A stretch of DNA of 64,000 bases from Stomorhina lunata (Eukaryota > Arthropoda > Insecta > Diptera > Rhiniidae), in contig OW121743.1 of NCBI GenBank assembly GCA_933228675.1, forward strand, positions 62,007,118 to 62,071,117, written 5' to 3'. Shown here one piece after another: positions 48,161 through 59,949 of this stretch (position 1 is its first letter; the number at the start of each line of letters is the position of its first letter). Under the pieces are notes generated by a model. It ran no database searches and was not told the origin of the DNA. It saw nothing but the letters and a program-made list of their open reading frames with translations. Position numbers and translations under genes: made by a program.

Positions 48161-49515
48161 TAACTGAAACATAAAAATACATGAACTTTTTGGTATTTTA
48201 AATACTTTTTTTTATCAAAAATTTAAATTTAAATTCAATGAAATTAAATAAAAAGTACTTATAGGTTTTTTTTAATTGCATATTTTTTTCAAATTATTTT
48301 GAACAAAAAACGTTATTCAAGATTTATTTGCTTTTCATTATTAGATTACATTTTAATAACAGTAAATTTATATTTATCTGATCAATTTATTTCTGCAATT
48401 AAAAATATAATCAAAAATAGAAAAAAAATATGTTTTTGCTTTAAAATATTATAATAACAAAGTATTTTCTATACTTAAATTAACTGTCATTGTTTTTGAA
48501 ATGAATTTCTATTTGGCCAGGCACTCATACATTTGTAAATTATATACATATATGTATTCGTAGTATACGTTTGTGTGTATATTCAATGAAAAAACATTTG
48601 TATCTGTGAATCTATACAATTTGCAATGAAATTGTGCTCAATAGATCGAAGGAAATCTTGATAAATTGCACTTATTGACAATACAAATATTGTTACCGTT
48701 ACTCTACGATAAATATTCTATTGTATTGTTCGATTTGTTGTTTTTGCTGCTGTTGTTGTTGATGTCGTTATTGTTATTGTTTGCATTTACTTTGTTATTA
48801 TATTTGAAGAGGGATACAACCTGTGCTCGAACACATACAAGTGAATATACATATTAATAAAGTACACTTTGAGAAATTTTTGGTTAAAAAGTGTCATTTA
48901 GTTTGTTTTCAAATTGGTAAATAATGGTATTAATTTGACTTCCAAAATAATCAACTTTACACCAGTTCCTTGTTAGAAAGAAAACTCAATTTTTTTCTTA
49001 AAAAATATTTGCTTCCTTACAATTTTTAAGTCGAGTCTGAAAAAATGTAATTATCCAAGTGTATTTTGTATATAAATAAAAGATGTTATAACAAAGCAGT
49101 AATTGCTTATCATAATTTAGTATTATTGTTGTTATTCAGTTTCAAATATAAGTTTGTATGTGTAATTACAAGTTGAATATATGAATAAATGCAATATGTA
49201 TTTATAACAATGTACAAATGTAGTTGTGGCTAACTGTAATTATTGTTTATTTGCGGGTTCAATACTAATTACAATTGAACATGATTTTGCTAAACAATAA
49301 GGTGAAGTAGCAAATTTACTTAATAAATCATTCCATATAAAAAAGGACAAAACAGCAAAACTGAAATTCATAGTTATTAGAACAAAGTTCAAAGGTCAGT
49401 TTATGTATTGTAAATGTTTACCCTAATTTTTAAATGAATTACAAAATTATCAAAGTCTTATATAAAGTAGGAATTTTATATGAAAAATTTTAATTTTAAA
49501 CTTGTCATAGCTATT
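48161..49515. other. single-copy AT-rich segment
   Basis: Includes a TTG/TTA-rich run near 48,735-48,785 that produces a poly-Leu open frame. No recognised gene or mobile element. Confidence 0.5.
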
Positions 49516-50167
49516 CCCAGCAAAACTTTGGTAATGGCAAGTACTCTGTTAACTGGTTCCCTTGTAATGACTACAACATACCCTCCAAATAACTAATAAG
49601 ATATTACAGAAGTACTTATTTGTAATTAAGATGGTAATTTAAACTGAATGGCCCCGGTTCGAATCCCATCAAGACCAACAATTTTTTTTTATTAAAAGAG
49701 TTTTTTAAATGATTTTTGAATTTTAAGCACTTAAATATTACCTTCTTTAAAAAAAATGTTGGAAAACTAACTCACGGTAATACCATCATGAGTCAATTTT
49801 GATTATGAAGGGGATTGGTCTTAACTTGGTAAGCCCAATTTATCTGGGTCATCTTTCATCTCAACTGCGGACACTGACCTCCTCGTGGTATCACCCAGGG
49901 AACTAGTTTAACACACCTTAATCCGAAACTTCGGTGGAAAGACCAAGTTGAGGAATATTTTTCAAAGCTTGGCCTATAAAATTGTAAAATATTCGCACAA
50001 CATCGAAGTCCATGGAATTCAAAAATATGCTCGGACTTTGACCTTAACAGGTTGTAACTATAGGCCTTTTAAGTAAGTAAGAGTCAATGTTATATAACCA
50101 AAAAGGAAGATTTAAACTATTTAAGTTTTAGAATAATTAAAAAAAAAACTTCTTTATTTTTTATTAA

Positions 50168-51272
50168 CCCTTCTACTTCCCTTGGATTTATGCCCTTCAT
50201 ATGACCCTTTGGGTCAATATGACCCAACAATGAAATATTAACAAAATTTCATATTTAACATAGGATTTTTTTTTAATTTAGGACCAGAACTCAGGGGATG
50301 ACCCCTACTTATGCAGTGTATTGTGTTGGAAGTATGAAAATAGGTTATGGAAGGAAGGATAGGATAGATGGAGTAGTGTTTATGGCTTTGAATTTACCTA
50401 TATTGTACCTGACAGGGAAATATTCTGCGGGAGTGAATTCCACGTACGAACTATACGGCTGAATAACAAATTTAATTTAGCGTGTTGTTCGGTCTACAAT
50501 CGACCACAAAGGAATGAGCTCTAACGTGTATTGCGCAAAAAAAGTCCGAATTTCGGGAACGAGTTCTCTGATTTCGTTAGAGCAAGTATTAACAATAGAA
50601 CAGTGAGACACAACTTAAATTGCGACGGTGTTCCTGTAAATCAATAGTGTTGGATACCCCACTGCCCCGATGAGCACTTTTGCCATTTCCTGCACTCGGT
50701 CGAGAAGCTCCAAAATAGACTTTGAAGAAAGAACAGAGCTTGCGGTACCCCTGAATTAATCTTGAACTCGTTTGATGAGAACCCATCTGTTACAACTCGT
50801 ATAAAGCGATCTCATAGGAAGCTCGATATAATCCGAGATAAGTTATTACCGACACCCAGGCAATAAGTTTTAATAGAAGTGCTCCGTGCCACACCATATC
50901 AAAAATTGCGAAAATAGTGTTAACGATTTTATTGATTATTTGACTGAACAAATTATTGATAAATGATTCTGAATGAAGGTGAACTCGATTCGATTATATT
51001 CAATAAGAAATAAAATTGTAAAGTGGAATTAAGCTTGGAAAATCGCCTGTTGGGTCATATTGACCCAAAGGGTATGAAATGTGTGTAAATCGTGTTTTGA
51101 AATCTGGAGGGGGGAGGAACAATTTTAATTTTATTATTTTCTTTTAAATATATAATTTTCGTCCCTGTAATGGATAAATAAAAGTTTCACGTTCACATCT
51201 AATTATTTAAGGGGAAATTTTTGCGTTTGAAAAACAAAATTGGGTCAAATTGACCCAAGGAATGTATAAGGG
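50168..51272 (-). mobile_element. P2: TTAA-type piggyBac-like element with captured RT fragment
   Basis: Perfect TTAA flanks (50,164-50,167 and 51,273-51,276), ends CCCTTCTACTTCCCTTGG and CCAAGGAATGTATAAGGG, and subterminal palindromes TTGGGTCAATATGACCCAA (50,209), TTGGGTCATATTGACCCAA (51,052) and TTGGGTCAAATTGACCCAA (51,240). It is P1 in reverse orientation with internal deletions (1,105 bp against 1,905 bp). The uninterrupted target can be read in T2, which confirms TTAA duplication on insertion. Confidence 0.88.
50345..50920 (-). pseudogene. captured LINE reverse-transcriptase fragment in P2
   Basis: The same cargo as in P1, minus strand. I read DMVWHGALLLKLIA near 50,900, a fused segment where the GVPQ region (GVPQALFFL) runs directly into FGASRPSAGN because the FADD-containing part is deleted, then EHRRNLSCVSLFY and the C-terminal region near 50,500. 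It is not functional. The different deletions in P1 and P2 show independent decay after a shared capture. Confidence 0.7.
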
Positions 51273-51437
51273 TTAAATGCATTAAACATTTACAAAAAAT
51301 CGTATAGAAATATTTCTCTAAAAATTACAACAAAGCAAAAAAAGCAGGAAAAAACAAAGTTATTGTCACATGATTTTGGATCTAAAAGTAAAAATTGTAT
51401 ATATTAATTATAAGCTGCTTAGTTTTCAACATATGAA

Positions 51438-51492
51438 GTAGCTCAGTGGAAGAGTCTCCGCCTAGCAGTCGTAGGGGTCTGGGTTCGAGCCC
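51438..51492 (+). promoter_or_regulatory. tRNA-like A and B boxes in T3
   Basis: TAGCTCAGTGG (from 51,439) and GGTTCGAGCCC (from 51,482) with the spacing seen in T1 and T2. The intervening CGCCTAGCAGTCG is identical to T2. It is not a complete tRNA. Confidence 0.6.
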
Positions 51493-51747
51493 TCATGGGG
51501 TCATAAAAAAAAAATTGTATTTCGTTTAAAAATATAATTTTTTTAAATAAAACAACAGCAAAAAAAAGTTGTCGTTGTTGTTTTCCAATTGCTTAGCCAA
51601 GTCAATATTTTTCTGCAATTGGTAAGTACTTGCCTCCAATGACATCCCCATGTTAATGTTATGACTTAAACAGTGAATGTGTAAGTAGTTCGTGTTCAAT
51701 AGTTTAGCTGTTTAACTCATTACTTGGTAATGAAAAGTTTTGTTGGG

Positions 51748-52602
51748 TTCTTTTCGTTTTTGAATTAGGTTATTAAACAATAAAAGATATAGTGCTTCTG
51801 TGGGTTCTCCTGTTGAAGAAACTTTTCAAGAATTCAGCTCATTTATAAGAGCAAAATAATTTTAAAATTTTTGTGGAATCAATAACAACTTGCAATATAC
51901 AGAACACGTAAAATGTGAATGCAAACTTCGCAAAAACTGTTCATTTTTATCTATTTTTTCATGGATTTACTCCTTTAATTTATAATATTAAATTTAAATA
52001 ATGAAATCGAAATTTTCTATATTTTACAAAAACTTAACAAAAACCCGTTTTATGTGGAAAAGTATCCAATTATTATTAGTTATATGACCTCAATGCCTTA
52101 TCATTAAATAAATATTGCAAATATCAAAAATTGTAAATTAGATGCTTAATCACTCAAGATAGATGAAGGTTTGATAGAATCTAGTTATTAATATAAATTT
52201 AAAAATAAATTTAAATTTGTTATAAAAAGTTAAAATGTTTCTCAAAAGTATATTTTTTAATAAAAAAGTAAAAATTTGAAAATCTTCAAAAAAAAAATGT
52301 TATCTTAATTATTCCATAAAAAAACTATAAGGGCAAATCCTACATGACGCACGATACATTTGTATGGATTTTGTTGTACTTAAATGGATCCCATTGTCGT
52401 TTTACACGAGATATCTTTAAACATATTTTAGGGAAATATAGCGCATCGATTGCACTTTCGAATATTATATTGTATATTCGCGTATTTATTTTGGGGAAAA
52501 AAATATTCGAGATTAAAGTGCTGTGACAGACGGTATAAAAATGGAAGTGACTTTTTTTCAACATGTATTTCTGTAATTTTTTGCTAATCAGTCATAGTAA
52601 TA
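51748..52602. other. single-copy segment
   Basis: Two complementary open frames of 60-74 codons at 52,340-52,564 have no recognised domain and overlap on opposite strands, so neither is supportable. Nothing else is evident. Confidence 0.45.
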
Positions 52603-53362
52603 AAAAAAGTAAGAAAGTGCTATAGTCGGTCAAGCCCGACCATACGATAACCTTCACCACTAAGGTCAAAGGTGTTATTTTTCCTGTATAAAGACAAATA
52701 TTTGTTAAATTTTGCCATCATACAAATATTTTCTCAAAACTTATATATATATAAGTTTTGAGAAAATATTTGTATGATGGCATCTAAGCTGTTTCCGTCA
52801 TTTGGACTTATATGAGAGCTAGGGTCAAATGTGGACCAATTATCTCGAAATTTGGCAAATTGATTACAGTTGTTACAAAAATTATGTGTGCAAAAAATAA
52901 ACTTGAAAGTCTCATTATCTTTAGATTAACGAGTGTTTTTGGTGACTTTTGTCTCATTTAGTGCGTTTTGACAGAAGAGTTTGTATGTGAGCTATGATCA
53001 AATGGGGACCGATTTCAATGAAATTTGGTGCAGTGATTTAAGTTTACATAAGCATTATTTTTTTTAAGTTTCATGAAAAAATATTGATATTTGTGGCGAA
53101 TATATCAATTCCGGGAAGTGGGACCTATGGTACCTCCCCATAAATAATGGACCGATTTTAACCAATTTCAAAAGTATCAAAAAAAATGATATGTGTCAAA
53201 TTTTATCAAATTTTCTTTAGAATTGCGACCTGTACTTTTATTACATGGTTTACATGGGGTCCAGCCAGCCTTCCAGACGGACGGACTGACATCGCTAAAT
53301 CGACTCAGAATGTGGTTCTAAGCCTATTGGTATAATTAATGGCGGGTCAAAGACAAATAAAT
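52603..53362 (+). mobile_element. DINE-1-like Helentron, copy H2 (3' truncated)
   Basis: The start AAGTAAGAAAGTGCTATAG, hairpin GTCGGTCAAGCCCGAC and body motifs match H1, H3 and H4. Homology stops after GGCGGGTCAAAGACAAATAA at about 53,362, so the TATGGTGGTGAAGGG end is missing. It contains a 70-bp perfect palindrome absent from the other copies. Confidence 0.82.
52713..52782. repeat. perfect 70-bp palindrome in H2
   Basis: TGCCATCATACAAATATTTT plus CTCAAAACTTATATA (35 bp) is followed at once by its exact reverse complement ending TATTTGTATGATGGCA. H1, H3 and H4 have the left arm once, followed by a different sequence (TTTAACCTGTTTCCG in H4). The right arm is therefore a new inverted copy of the left arm. 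Confidence 0.97.
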
Positions 53363-53530
53363 CTTTCGGATCGAACCAAATTGGCAAAAGTAATACGGAC
53401 CAAAAGTTTTACATATCCGAGGTGGGCACAGTTTGATATTGCCATAAAAACCTATAGTTTAGAAACTGCAGAGTTAATACCAAAAAAAACACATTTTCAC
53501 CATCTTCGGCAGTGCTGCTTTTCATACTTA

Positions 53531-54600
53531 GTACCTGGGGAACCGAGCCTATCTCGGAGCTTTCGAGACAAATTTTAAAATTTTCATATATTTTATTTTA
53601 TAAAGTACTAACCAATTAAACTAATTAAGATAAAAGACGGTAAACAAGTATCCAATTAATTTTTAATCATTTTATTTATTTTGTCCTATCAACACATGAT
53701 CAAATGCATAGTTTAATATGAATAATTTTGGAAATTTGTCATACCAAACCATTGGTCATAGAAACCTCCGTCGAGTCATGCGAAAGAACTTTGCTAAAGA
53801 TCATAGCCTGATAAAATGAACAGTTTACGATTTAATTCATTTTGAGTAATTTTCAGTGGCGCCACCTGTCGGATAGTGATATAAACTTAAAAATCTTCGT
53901 CGTCTCATGCGTAACAACTTTAGCTAAAGATCATTGCATGAGCATAAAATGGTTAAATGAATAGTTTACTATTCTATAAAGGACATACAGAGAGAATAAC
54001 ATTCATTTGTTAAAAAGTTATAACTTTACCAATTTTTTCCCCTTTTATCCCCTAATTTCTAAAAAGTTACATATGCATATTTGGCAATTAACATATTGTT
54101 TCTATTCATATTGCTTCATGAGGTATAAAGTTATTATTTTGTTCCTTTTTTACCCGACATCAAAAAAGTACCAAACACGTGTTCAATATTTTTCTCATAT
54201 TTATTGATTACATTACAAAATACTTTTTTATATTGTTTGTTCAAAAGATACGAGTGGCTTAAAAATGGTACCAAAAAAAAAACAATTTTCACCCTTTTTT
54301 ACCCCTAACGGGCATATATTGAAAAAAGTACCAAAAGCTATGTTTTAAATAGCTTTTTACAGTTATTTAAAACATAATTTAAATTTTGCTTCTATGTCTA
54401 TTACTTTAGTAGATATAGCATTTTCAATTTTTTCCCCTTTTTAACCCATTCAAAAGTCCCTTCTTAGTCCTATACATCAAAAAAGGTACCCACTGTCCAA
54501 ATTTTATCAAAATCGTTAGAGCCGTTTTCAAGATAGCCATTCTATATATGAGCAAAAATCAAACAGTTTTTATTCCCTTGAAACTGACTTTCAACTCAAA
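53531..54600. repeat. Q1: dispersed element with ~132-bp internal repeats
   Basis: It begins GTACCTGGGGAACCGAGCCT and includes two to three units of a repeat containing CTTCGTCGTCTCATGCGTAA, AACTTTAGCTAAAGATCAT and TTCAGTGGCGCCACCTGTCG, then a tail with AAAAAAGTACCAAA motifs and GGTACCCACTGTCCAAATTT. A second copy (Q2) lies in T4 with more repeat units. There is no coding capacity. The right boundary is uncertain; the family is not recognised. Confidence 0.65.
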
Positions 54601-55032
54601 TAATTTTTGTACCCTTAAGAGTTCGGAAAATCGAATTACAGATCTTGAACTCGCAAAAACTTCTGTATACTAAACACAATATCATAGCAGCGCATATTTG
54701 CGCTTCTAAGCGTAATTGGCATGCAAATTTACAAAAACGTTAAAAAATCGATTGAAGCATTCAAGTGTTTCCTCATATTTTGTCTTCTTCTACGAAATAG
54801 ACACCACATTTAGGGGATTAATCCACTTTCCTTTAAATTTTAATTTTGTCACTTCTAATACTACTTAATGGCTGCCAAAATTTGAAGCTCGTTTTCACCA
54901 CTTTTTAATTTTTTTTTTTGCATATTTTTTGGCCGCCTCAAAAAATTTCATGTCCATAAGCCAATGCAGCAGAATTTCTCTATGACTTACATTTTGTCAA
55001 ATTTCGCGAAAATCGCGGTTAAAAAAATAAAA
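54600..55032. other. sequence between Q1 and H3
   Basis: May be a continuation of Q1 or host sequence; Q2 lacks it. No gene or RNA gene seen. Confidence 0.4.
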
Positions 55033-55812
55033 AACAAGTAAGAAAGCGCTATAGTCGGTCAAGCCGACCATACGATACCCTTCACCACTAAGGTCAAAGG
55101 TGTTATTTTTCCAATATTTGCTAAATTTTGCCATCATACAAACATTTTCTCAAAACGTATATATTCAACCTGTTTCCGTCATTTGGACTTATATGAGAGC
55201 TAGGGTCAAATGTGGACCGATTATCTCGAAATTTCGCAAATTGATTACAGTTGTTACAAAAATTATGTATGCAAAAAATAAACTCAAAATTTTTATTATC
55301 TTTAGATTTACGAGCGTTTTAGTGATTTTTTGTCTCATTTAGTGCGTTTTTGAAGAAGAGTTTGTATGGGAGCTATGGTCAAATGTGGACCGATTTCAAT
55401 GAAATTTGGTACAGTGATTTAGGTTTACATAAGCAGTTTTAAATTTCATGAAAAAATATTGATATTTGTGGCCAATATAGCAATTCCGGGAAGTGGGACC
55501 TATGGGAGGTACCATAAATAATAGACCGATTTTAAACCAATTTCAATAGCCATAGTCCCATTATCAAAAAAATCATCTGTGCCAAATTTCATCAAATTAT
55601 CTTTAGAATTGCAACCTGTAGTTTGATTACAAGGTTTACATGGGGGTCCAGCCAGCCAGACGGACGGACGGACATCGCTAAATCGACTCAGAAAGTGATT
55701 CTAAGTCTATTGGTATGCTAAAAGGTGGGTCTAAGACAAATATTTCTATGCGTTACAAACATCAGCACAAACTTATAATACCCTTTCCACCTATGGTGGT
55801 GAAGGGTATAAA
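55033..55812 (+). mobile_element. DINE-1-like Helentron, copy H3
   Basis: Essentially full-length copy: ACAAGTAAGAAAGCGCTATA, hairpin GTCGGTCAAGCCGAC, CGATACCCTTCACCACTAAG at the left and CCTATGGTGGTGAAGGGTAT at the right. The GTCY position is a short GACGGACGGACGGACATCGC near 55,660. Close similarity to H1 and H4 suggests recent spread of this subfamily. No coding capacity. Confidence 0.88.
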
Positions 55813-55883
55813 TATTGTTAAAAAATATTTTTTTTCACTTGCATAATTGCATTATTATTTCGTATTCACTCAATACTACAATA

Positions 55884-56145
55884 ATTTCCACGACAACATT
55901 CCGATTGGAAATTGGTACTTCTCTCAGACAATGAGCTGCAACTCCGGCTCCGAAAGGCAAAGGCATTAGTTAGAGAAGTTTTACATAGCCTAATACTCAA
56001 TAACCAGTGGCTAGATGAGTTATGAGGTGAACCGCCAATGTTTTTGAAAATTTATTTTTTTTTCAAGTAAGTCTGACCGGGGATTGAACTTGGGACCTCT
56101 GGTATGCTAGGCGGATGACTAACCTGATATACTACAGCGGCTCAC
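55884..56145 (-). mobile_element. tRNA-derived SINE, copy S2
   Basis: The minus-strand head reads CGCTGTAGTATATCAGGTTA, GTCATCCGCCTAGCATACC, then AAGTTCAATCCCCGG. This has an A-box-like TATATCAGGTTAG and a B-box GTTCAATCCCC, like a tRNA Asp/Glu-type sequence. The body is shared with S1 (CTAATACTCAATAACCAGTG and TTAGTTAGAGAAGTTTTACA). It differs from T elements in sequence. Target duplication was not identified. Confidence 0.75.
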
Positions 56146-56738
56146 ATGTAAATATAAGTAATTTAAGAGGAAAGTAACTTCTCGGACCTTCTTATGTCTA
56201 AAAAGACAAACATTAAAATCGACTCAGTAGGTCATTATTATTATTAAAATGGTAAAACTTTTAACCCAGCAAAACTTTTCATTACCAAGTAATGAGTTAA
56301 ACAGCTAAACTATTGAACACGAACTACTTATATATTCACTGTTTAAGTCATTACATTAACATGGGGATGTCACTGGAGGCAAGGACTTACCAATTGCAGA
56401 AACGTAAGGACTTGGGTAAGCAATTGGAAAGCAACAACAACAACTTTTTTTGTTGTTGTTTTATTTAAAAAAAAATATATTTTTTAAATATTTTTTTTTA
56501 ATGACCCCATGGGGGCTCGAACCCAGACCCCTACGACTGCTAGGCGGAGAATCTTTCACTGAGCTACTTCATATGTTGAAAAATTAGCAGCTAATAATTA
56601 ATATATACAATTTTTATTTTTAGATCCAAAATCATGTGACAATAACTTTGTTTTTCCCTGCTTTTTGGCTTTGCTGTAATTTTTAGAAAAATATTTCTAT
56701 ACATTTTTTGTAAATTTTTAATGTATTTAATAAAAAAG

Positions 56739-58250
56739 TACCTGGTTGACCGAGCCTTGCTCGGGGCTTTATGATAAGCATTTTGAGGCAATTTTTAAAG
56801 TTTTTATATATTTTATTTTATACAGTTACAGTTTAACTCATTTTAAATAATTTTGAAAATTGGACATACCAACAGAAACCTCCGTCGACTCATGCACAAC
56901 AACTTTGCTAAAGATTATAGTCTGATCAAATGCACAGTTTACGATTTAATTCATTTTGAGTAGTTTTCAATGGCGCCGCCTGAAGTCGTTTATACCACTA
57001 AGAAGCCTTCATCTGCTTATGCGTAATAACTTTGCTTATGATCATAACATAATCAAATGCACAGTTTATGATTTAATTCACTTATAGTCTGATCAAATGC
57101 ACAGTTTACGATTTAATTCATTTTGAGTAATTTTCAGTGGCGCCACCTGTCGGACTTTGGTCATTCCAATTAATAAACCTTCGTCGGTTTATCCGCAATA
57201 ACTTTGCTAAAAATTATAGCATGATTAAATGTACAGTTTACGATTAAATTGACTTTAAGTAAATTTCAGTGGCGCCACCTGCGGAAATTTCTTCATACCA
57301 ACTAAGAAACCTTCGTCGGCTCATGTGCAACAACATTGCTAAAGATTATAGCATGATTATACGTACAGCTTACGATTAAATTGACTTTGAGTAATTTTCA
57401 GTAGCGCCACCTGTCGGAAATTATTCACACCAATTAAAAAGCATTCGCCGACTCATGCGCTACAACTTTGCAAAAGATCATAGTATGATCAAATGTACAG
57501 TTTACGATTAAATTAATTTTTAGTAATTTTCAGTGGCGCCACCTGTCGGAAATTCGGTTTACCAACTTAAAAACCTCCGCCGGCTTATCCGCAACATCTT
57601 TGTTAAAGAGCATAACATGATCAAATTCACAGTTTACTATTCTATAAACAACATACATACAGACAAACATTCATTTGTTTCAAAGTTATAACATTACTAA
57701 TTTTTCCCCTTTTTATCCTCTAATTTCATAAAGTTCCATATGCATATTTGGTACTTCTTGGGTAACAAATGAATTCGGCACTTTTTATTAAAACGCTGTT
57801 AACATAATGTTCCTATTCATATTACTTTTTGAGATGTTAAGTTATCAGTTTATCTCTTTTTTACCCATTTTGGCTCCAAAATCAAAAAAGTACCAAATAC
57901 GTGTTTAATATTTCTTTCACATCTATTGACTGCAGTACAAAGTTCTTTTCTATATAATTTGGCTTAAAAAGAAGAGTGGGTTAAAAAAGTACCAAAAAAA
58001 CTATTTTCACCCTTTTTTACCCCCTATCGGACATAGTTTCAAAAAAGTACCAAACACCTGTCCGCTTACTTTTATAGCTGTTTAAAACTTAATTTTAATT
58101 TTGTTTCTATACCTATTACTTTAGGAGATGTTTTTACCCTTTTAGAGGCAAAGGTTCCAAAAGTCCCTTCTTCTTCGACCTATACATCAAAAAAGGTACC
58201 CACTGTCAAAATTTTATCAATATATATATATATATACAATTATTGCTCGT
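56739..58250. repeat. Q2: nested element with ~132-bp tandem repeats
   Basis: It begins GTACCTGGTTGACCGAGCCT and ends near GGTACCCACTGTCAAAATTT, with (TA)n at 58,219-58,235. Between 56,875 and 57,650 are about six units of a 132-bp repeat (starts near 57,307, 57,439 and 57,571), each with CATGCGCAACAACTTTGC, GTACAGTTTACGATTAAATT and CAGTGGCGCCACCTGTCGG. Absence of this block in T2 defines it as an insertion. It has no coding capacity and the family is unrecognised. Confidence 0.75.
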
Positions 58251-58716
58251 TTTAAAAATAAAGTTGCTCGTTTAAAAAGAAGTTTTTTTTAATTATTTTA
58301 AAACTTTAATAGTTTAAATCTTCCTTTTTGGTTATATAACATTGACTCTTACTTACTTAAAAGGCTTATAGTTACAAGTCCGAACATATTTTGGAATTCC
58401 ATGGACTTCGATCTTGTGCGAATATTCTCCAATTTTATAGGCCAGGCTTTGAAAAATGTTCCTCTACTTGGTTTTTCCATCGAAGTTACGGACGTCCTCT
58501 TCTAGCATTAGGTGGTGAAACATTTTAATTCTAATTTTATCCTGTTCATAGTTATTTATTTTATTATTATTATCATTATTTTCTCCAAGAGAGGGTTACT
58601 AGTCCGTCGTCCTAACCCATTTTTATCTATCTTATGGGACAACTCTCGGTACATGTTAGCTCACTACATTAAGGGGTGTTAACCTAGTTCCCTGGGTGAT
58701 ACCACGAGGAGGTCAG

Positions 58717-58800
58717 TGTCCGTTGAGATGTCCGTTGAGATGAAGGTGTCCGTTGAGATGAATGTGTCCGTTGAGATGAAGGTGTCCGTTAAGATGAAGG
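58717..58800. repeat. 18-bp minisatellite private to T4
   Basis: Four to five units of GTGTCCGTTGAGATGAAG in a position where T1-T3 have a single related copy (GTGTCCACAGTTGAGATAAA in T2). It is a recent local expansion. Confidence 0.9.
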
Positions 58801-59180
58801 ATGACCCAGATAAGTTGGGCTTACCAAGATAAGACCAATCAACACTGTTTTTGGTATCCAACATCCCCTACATAATCAAAATTGTCTCATGACGGTATTT
58901 TTTCATTACCGTGAGTTAGTTTTCCAAAATTTTTTTACAGAAGGTAATATTTAAGTTCTTAAAATTCAAAAATCATTTTAAAAACTCTTTTAATAAAAAA
59001 AAATTTTAAAAAAATTGTTGGTCTTGGTGGGATTCGAACCGGGGCCATTCAGTTTAAATTACCATCTTAATTACAAATAAGTACTTCTGTAATAACTTAT
59101 TAGTTATTCGGAGGGTATGTTGTAGTCATTACAAGGTAACCAGTTACCAGAGTACTTGCCATTACTAAAGTTTTGCTGGG

Positions 59181-59734
59181 AACCTTTTTAACGAGCAAAA
59201 AAATGATCAAGAAAAATTTTTTAGTTCTTTCTAATTTTACTTTAAAAATCTGTTGGTTATAGAGTTTTTGCTTTTACATATAAGAACCAAGAATATTTTT
59301 AATTTTTATGGACTTTGTTATATGGCAACATTTTATACTCCCATGGTGAAAGGTACTAAAAATATATTTCAATGATTTACAGGTTAATGACAAATAGTTC
59401 CTAACAAAAAACAAGTATTTAAAATAAAATAATAATTTTAAAAAGTTACTTTTAATGTAACTTTAAGTTTTTTGAAAGACATATTTCAAAAAAAAGACTT
59501 AAAAAGTAGAAGTCTTAAGTAAACATTTTAAAAACAGAATTAAAAATTTTACTTTTAATGGAACTTTAAGTTGTTTGAAAGATATATTTTAAAAAGGTCT
59601 TAAAAAGTGGTTTCTATTACTTTTGAAATATCATAAATAATACAAAAAGTAAAAGAGTAGAGTAGGTACATATAATATTTGTTTACATTAAATTATACTA
59701 TAAGCAAGCAATTTTCTATTTGAAGAAAAAAATA
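59181..59734. other. single-copy segment
   Basis: AT-rich sequence between T4 and the mariner, with two related stretches (CTTTTAATGTAACTTTAAGT near 59,450 and CTTTTAATGGAACTTTAAGT near 59,551). No gene or element recognised. Confidence 0.45.
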
Positions 59735-59949
59735 TACGAGGGCGGTTCGGAAATTTCTTAGCCTAGCACAAAAAGCGTGGTACATACAGAAAAAAGTTAA
59801 GTGTTTTGGAAACTTCCATCTCTGCTATAAATTTTGTTTCGATCTGGTAACTCCTTCATATAGAAACAGGTGTTCACAAAAGACGCATCCGCTATTGTTT
59901 TACAATGGAAACATTAGAAATACGTGGTGTGATTAAATATTTACATAAA

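Larger units (their letters stand above)
49516..51747 (+). mobile_element. T3: TIR transposon, interrupted by P2
   Basis: Ends CCCAGCAAAACTTTGG and AAAAGTTTTGTTGGG are flanked by TT on both sides (49,514-49,515 and 51,748-51,749). B-box-like GGTTCGAATCC lies near 49,659 and the tRNA-like block at 51,438-51,492. Relative to T2 it lacks part of the centre (around 49,920, where ACACACCTTAAT runs directly into CCGAAACTTCGG) and carries P2 at a TTAA in an AT-rich stretch. Without P2 it is about 1.1 kb. Confidence 0.87.
56265..59180 (-). mobile_element. T4: TIR transposon, interrupted by Q2
   Basis: Ends CCCAGCAAAACTTTTC and AAAGTTTTGCTGGG are flanked by AA on both sides (56,263-56,264 and 59,181-59,182). 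The tRNA-like block is on the minus strand at about 56,515-56,568; the second B-box-like motif is near 59,030 (GGATTCGAACC). It contains Q2 in the same AT-rich stretch where T3 carries P2, and an 18-bp minisatellite. Without Q2 its length is about 1.4 kb. Confidence 0.88.

Noticed and set aside
48666..48857. Leu-rich 63-codon frame resembling a membrane protein
   Set aside because: Produced by a TTG/TTA-rich run; no start context, homology or flanking exon.
52340..52564. Two overlapping frames on opposite strands (74 and 60 codons)
   Set aside because: Mutually antisense, no recognised domain; chance open frames.
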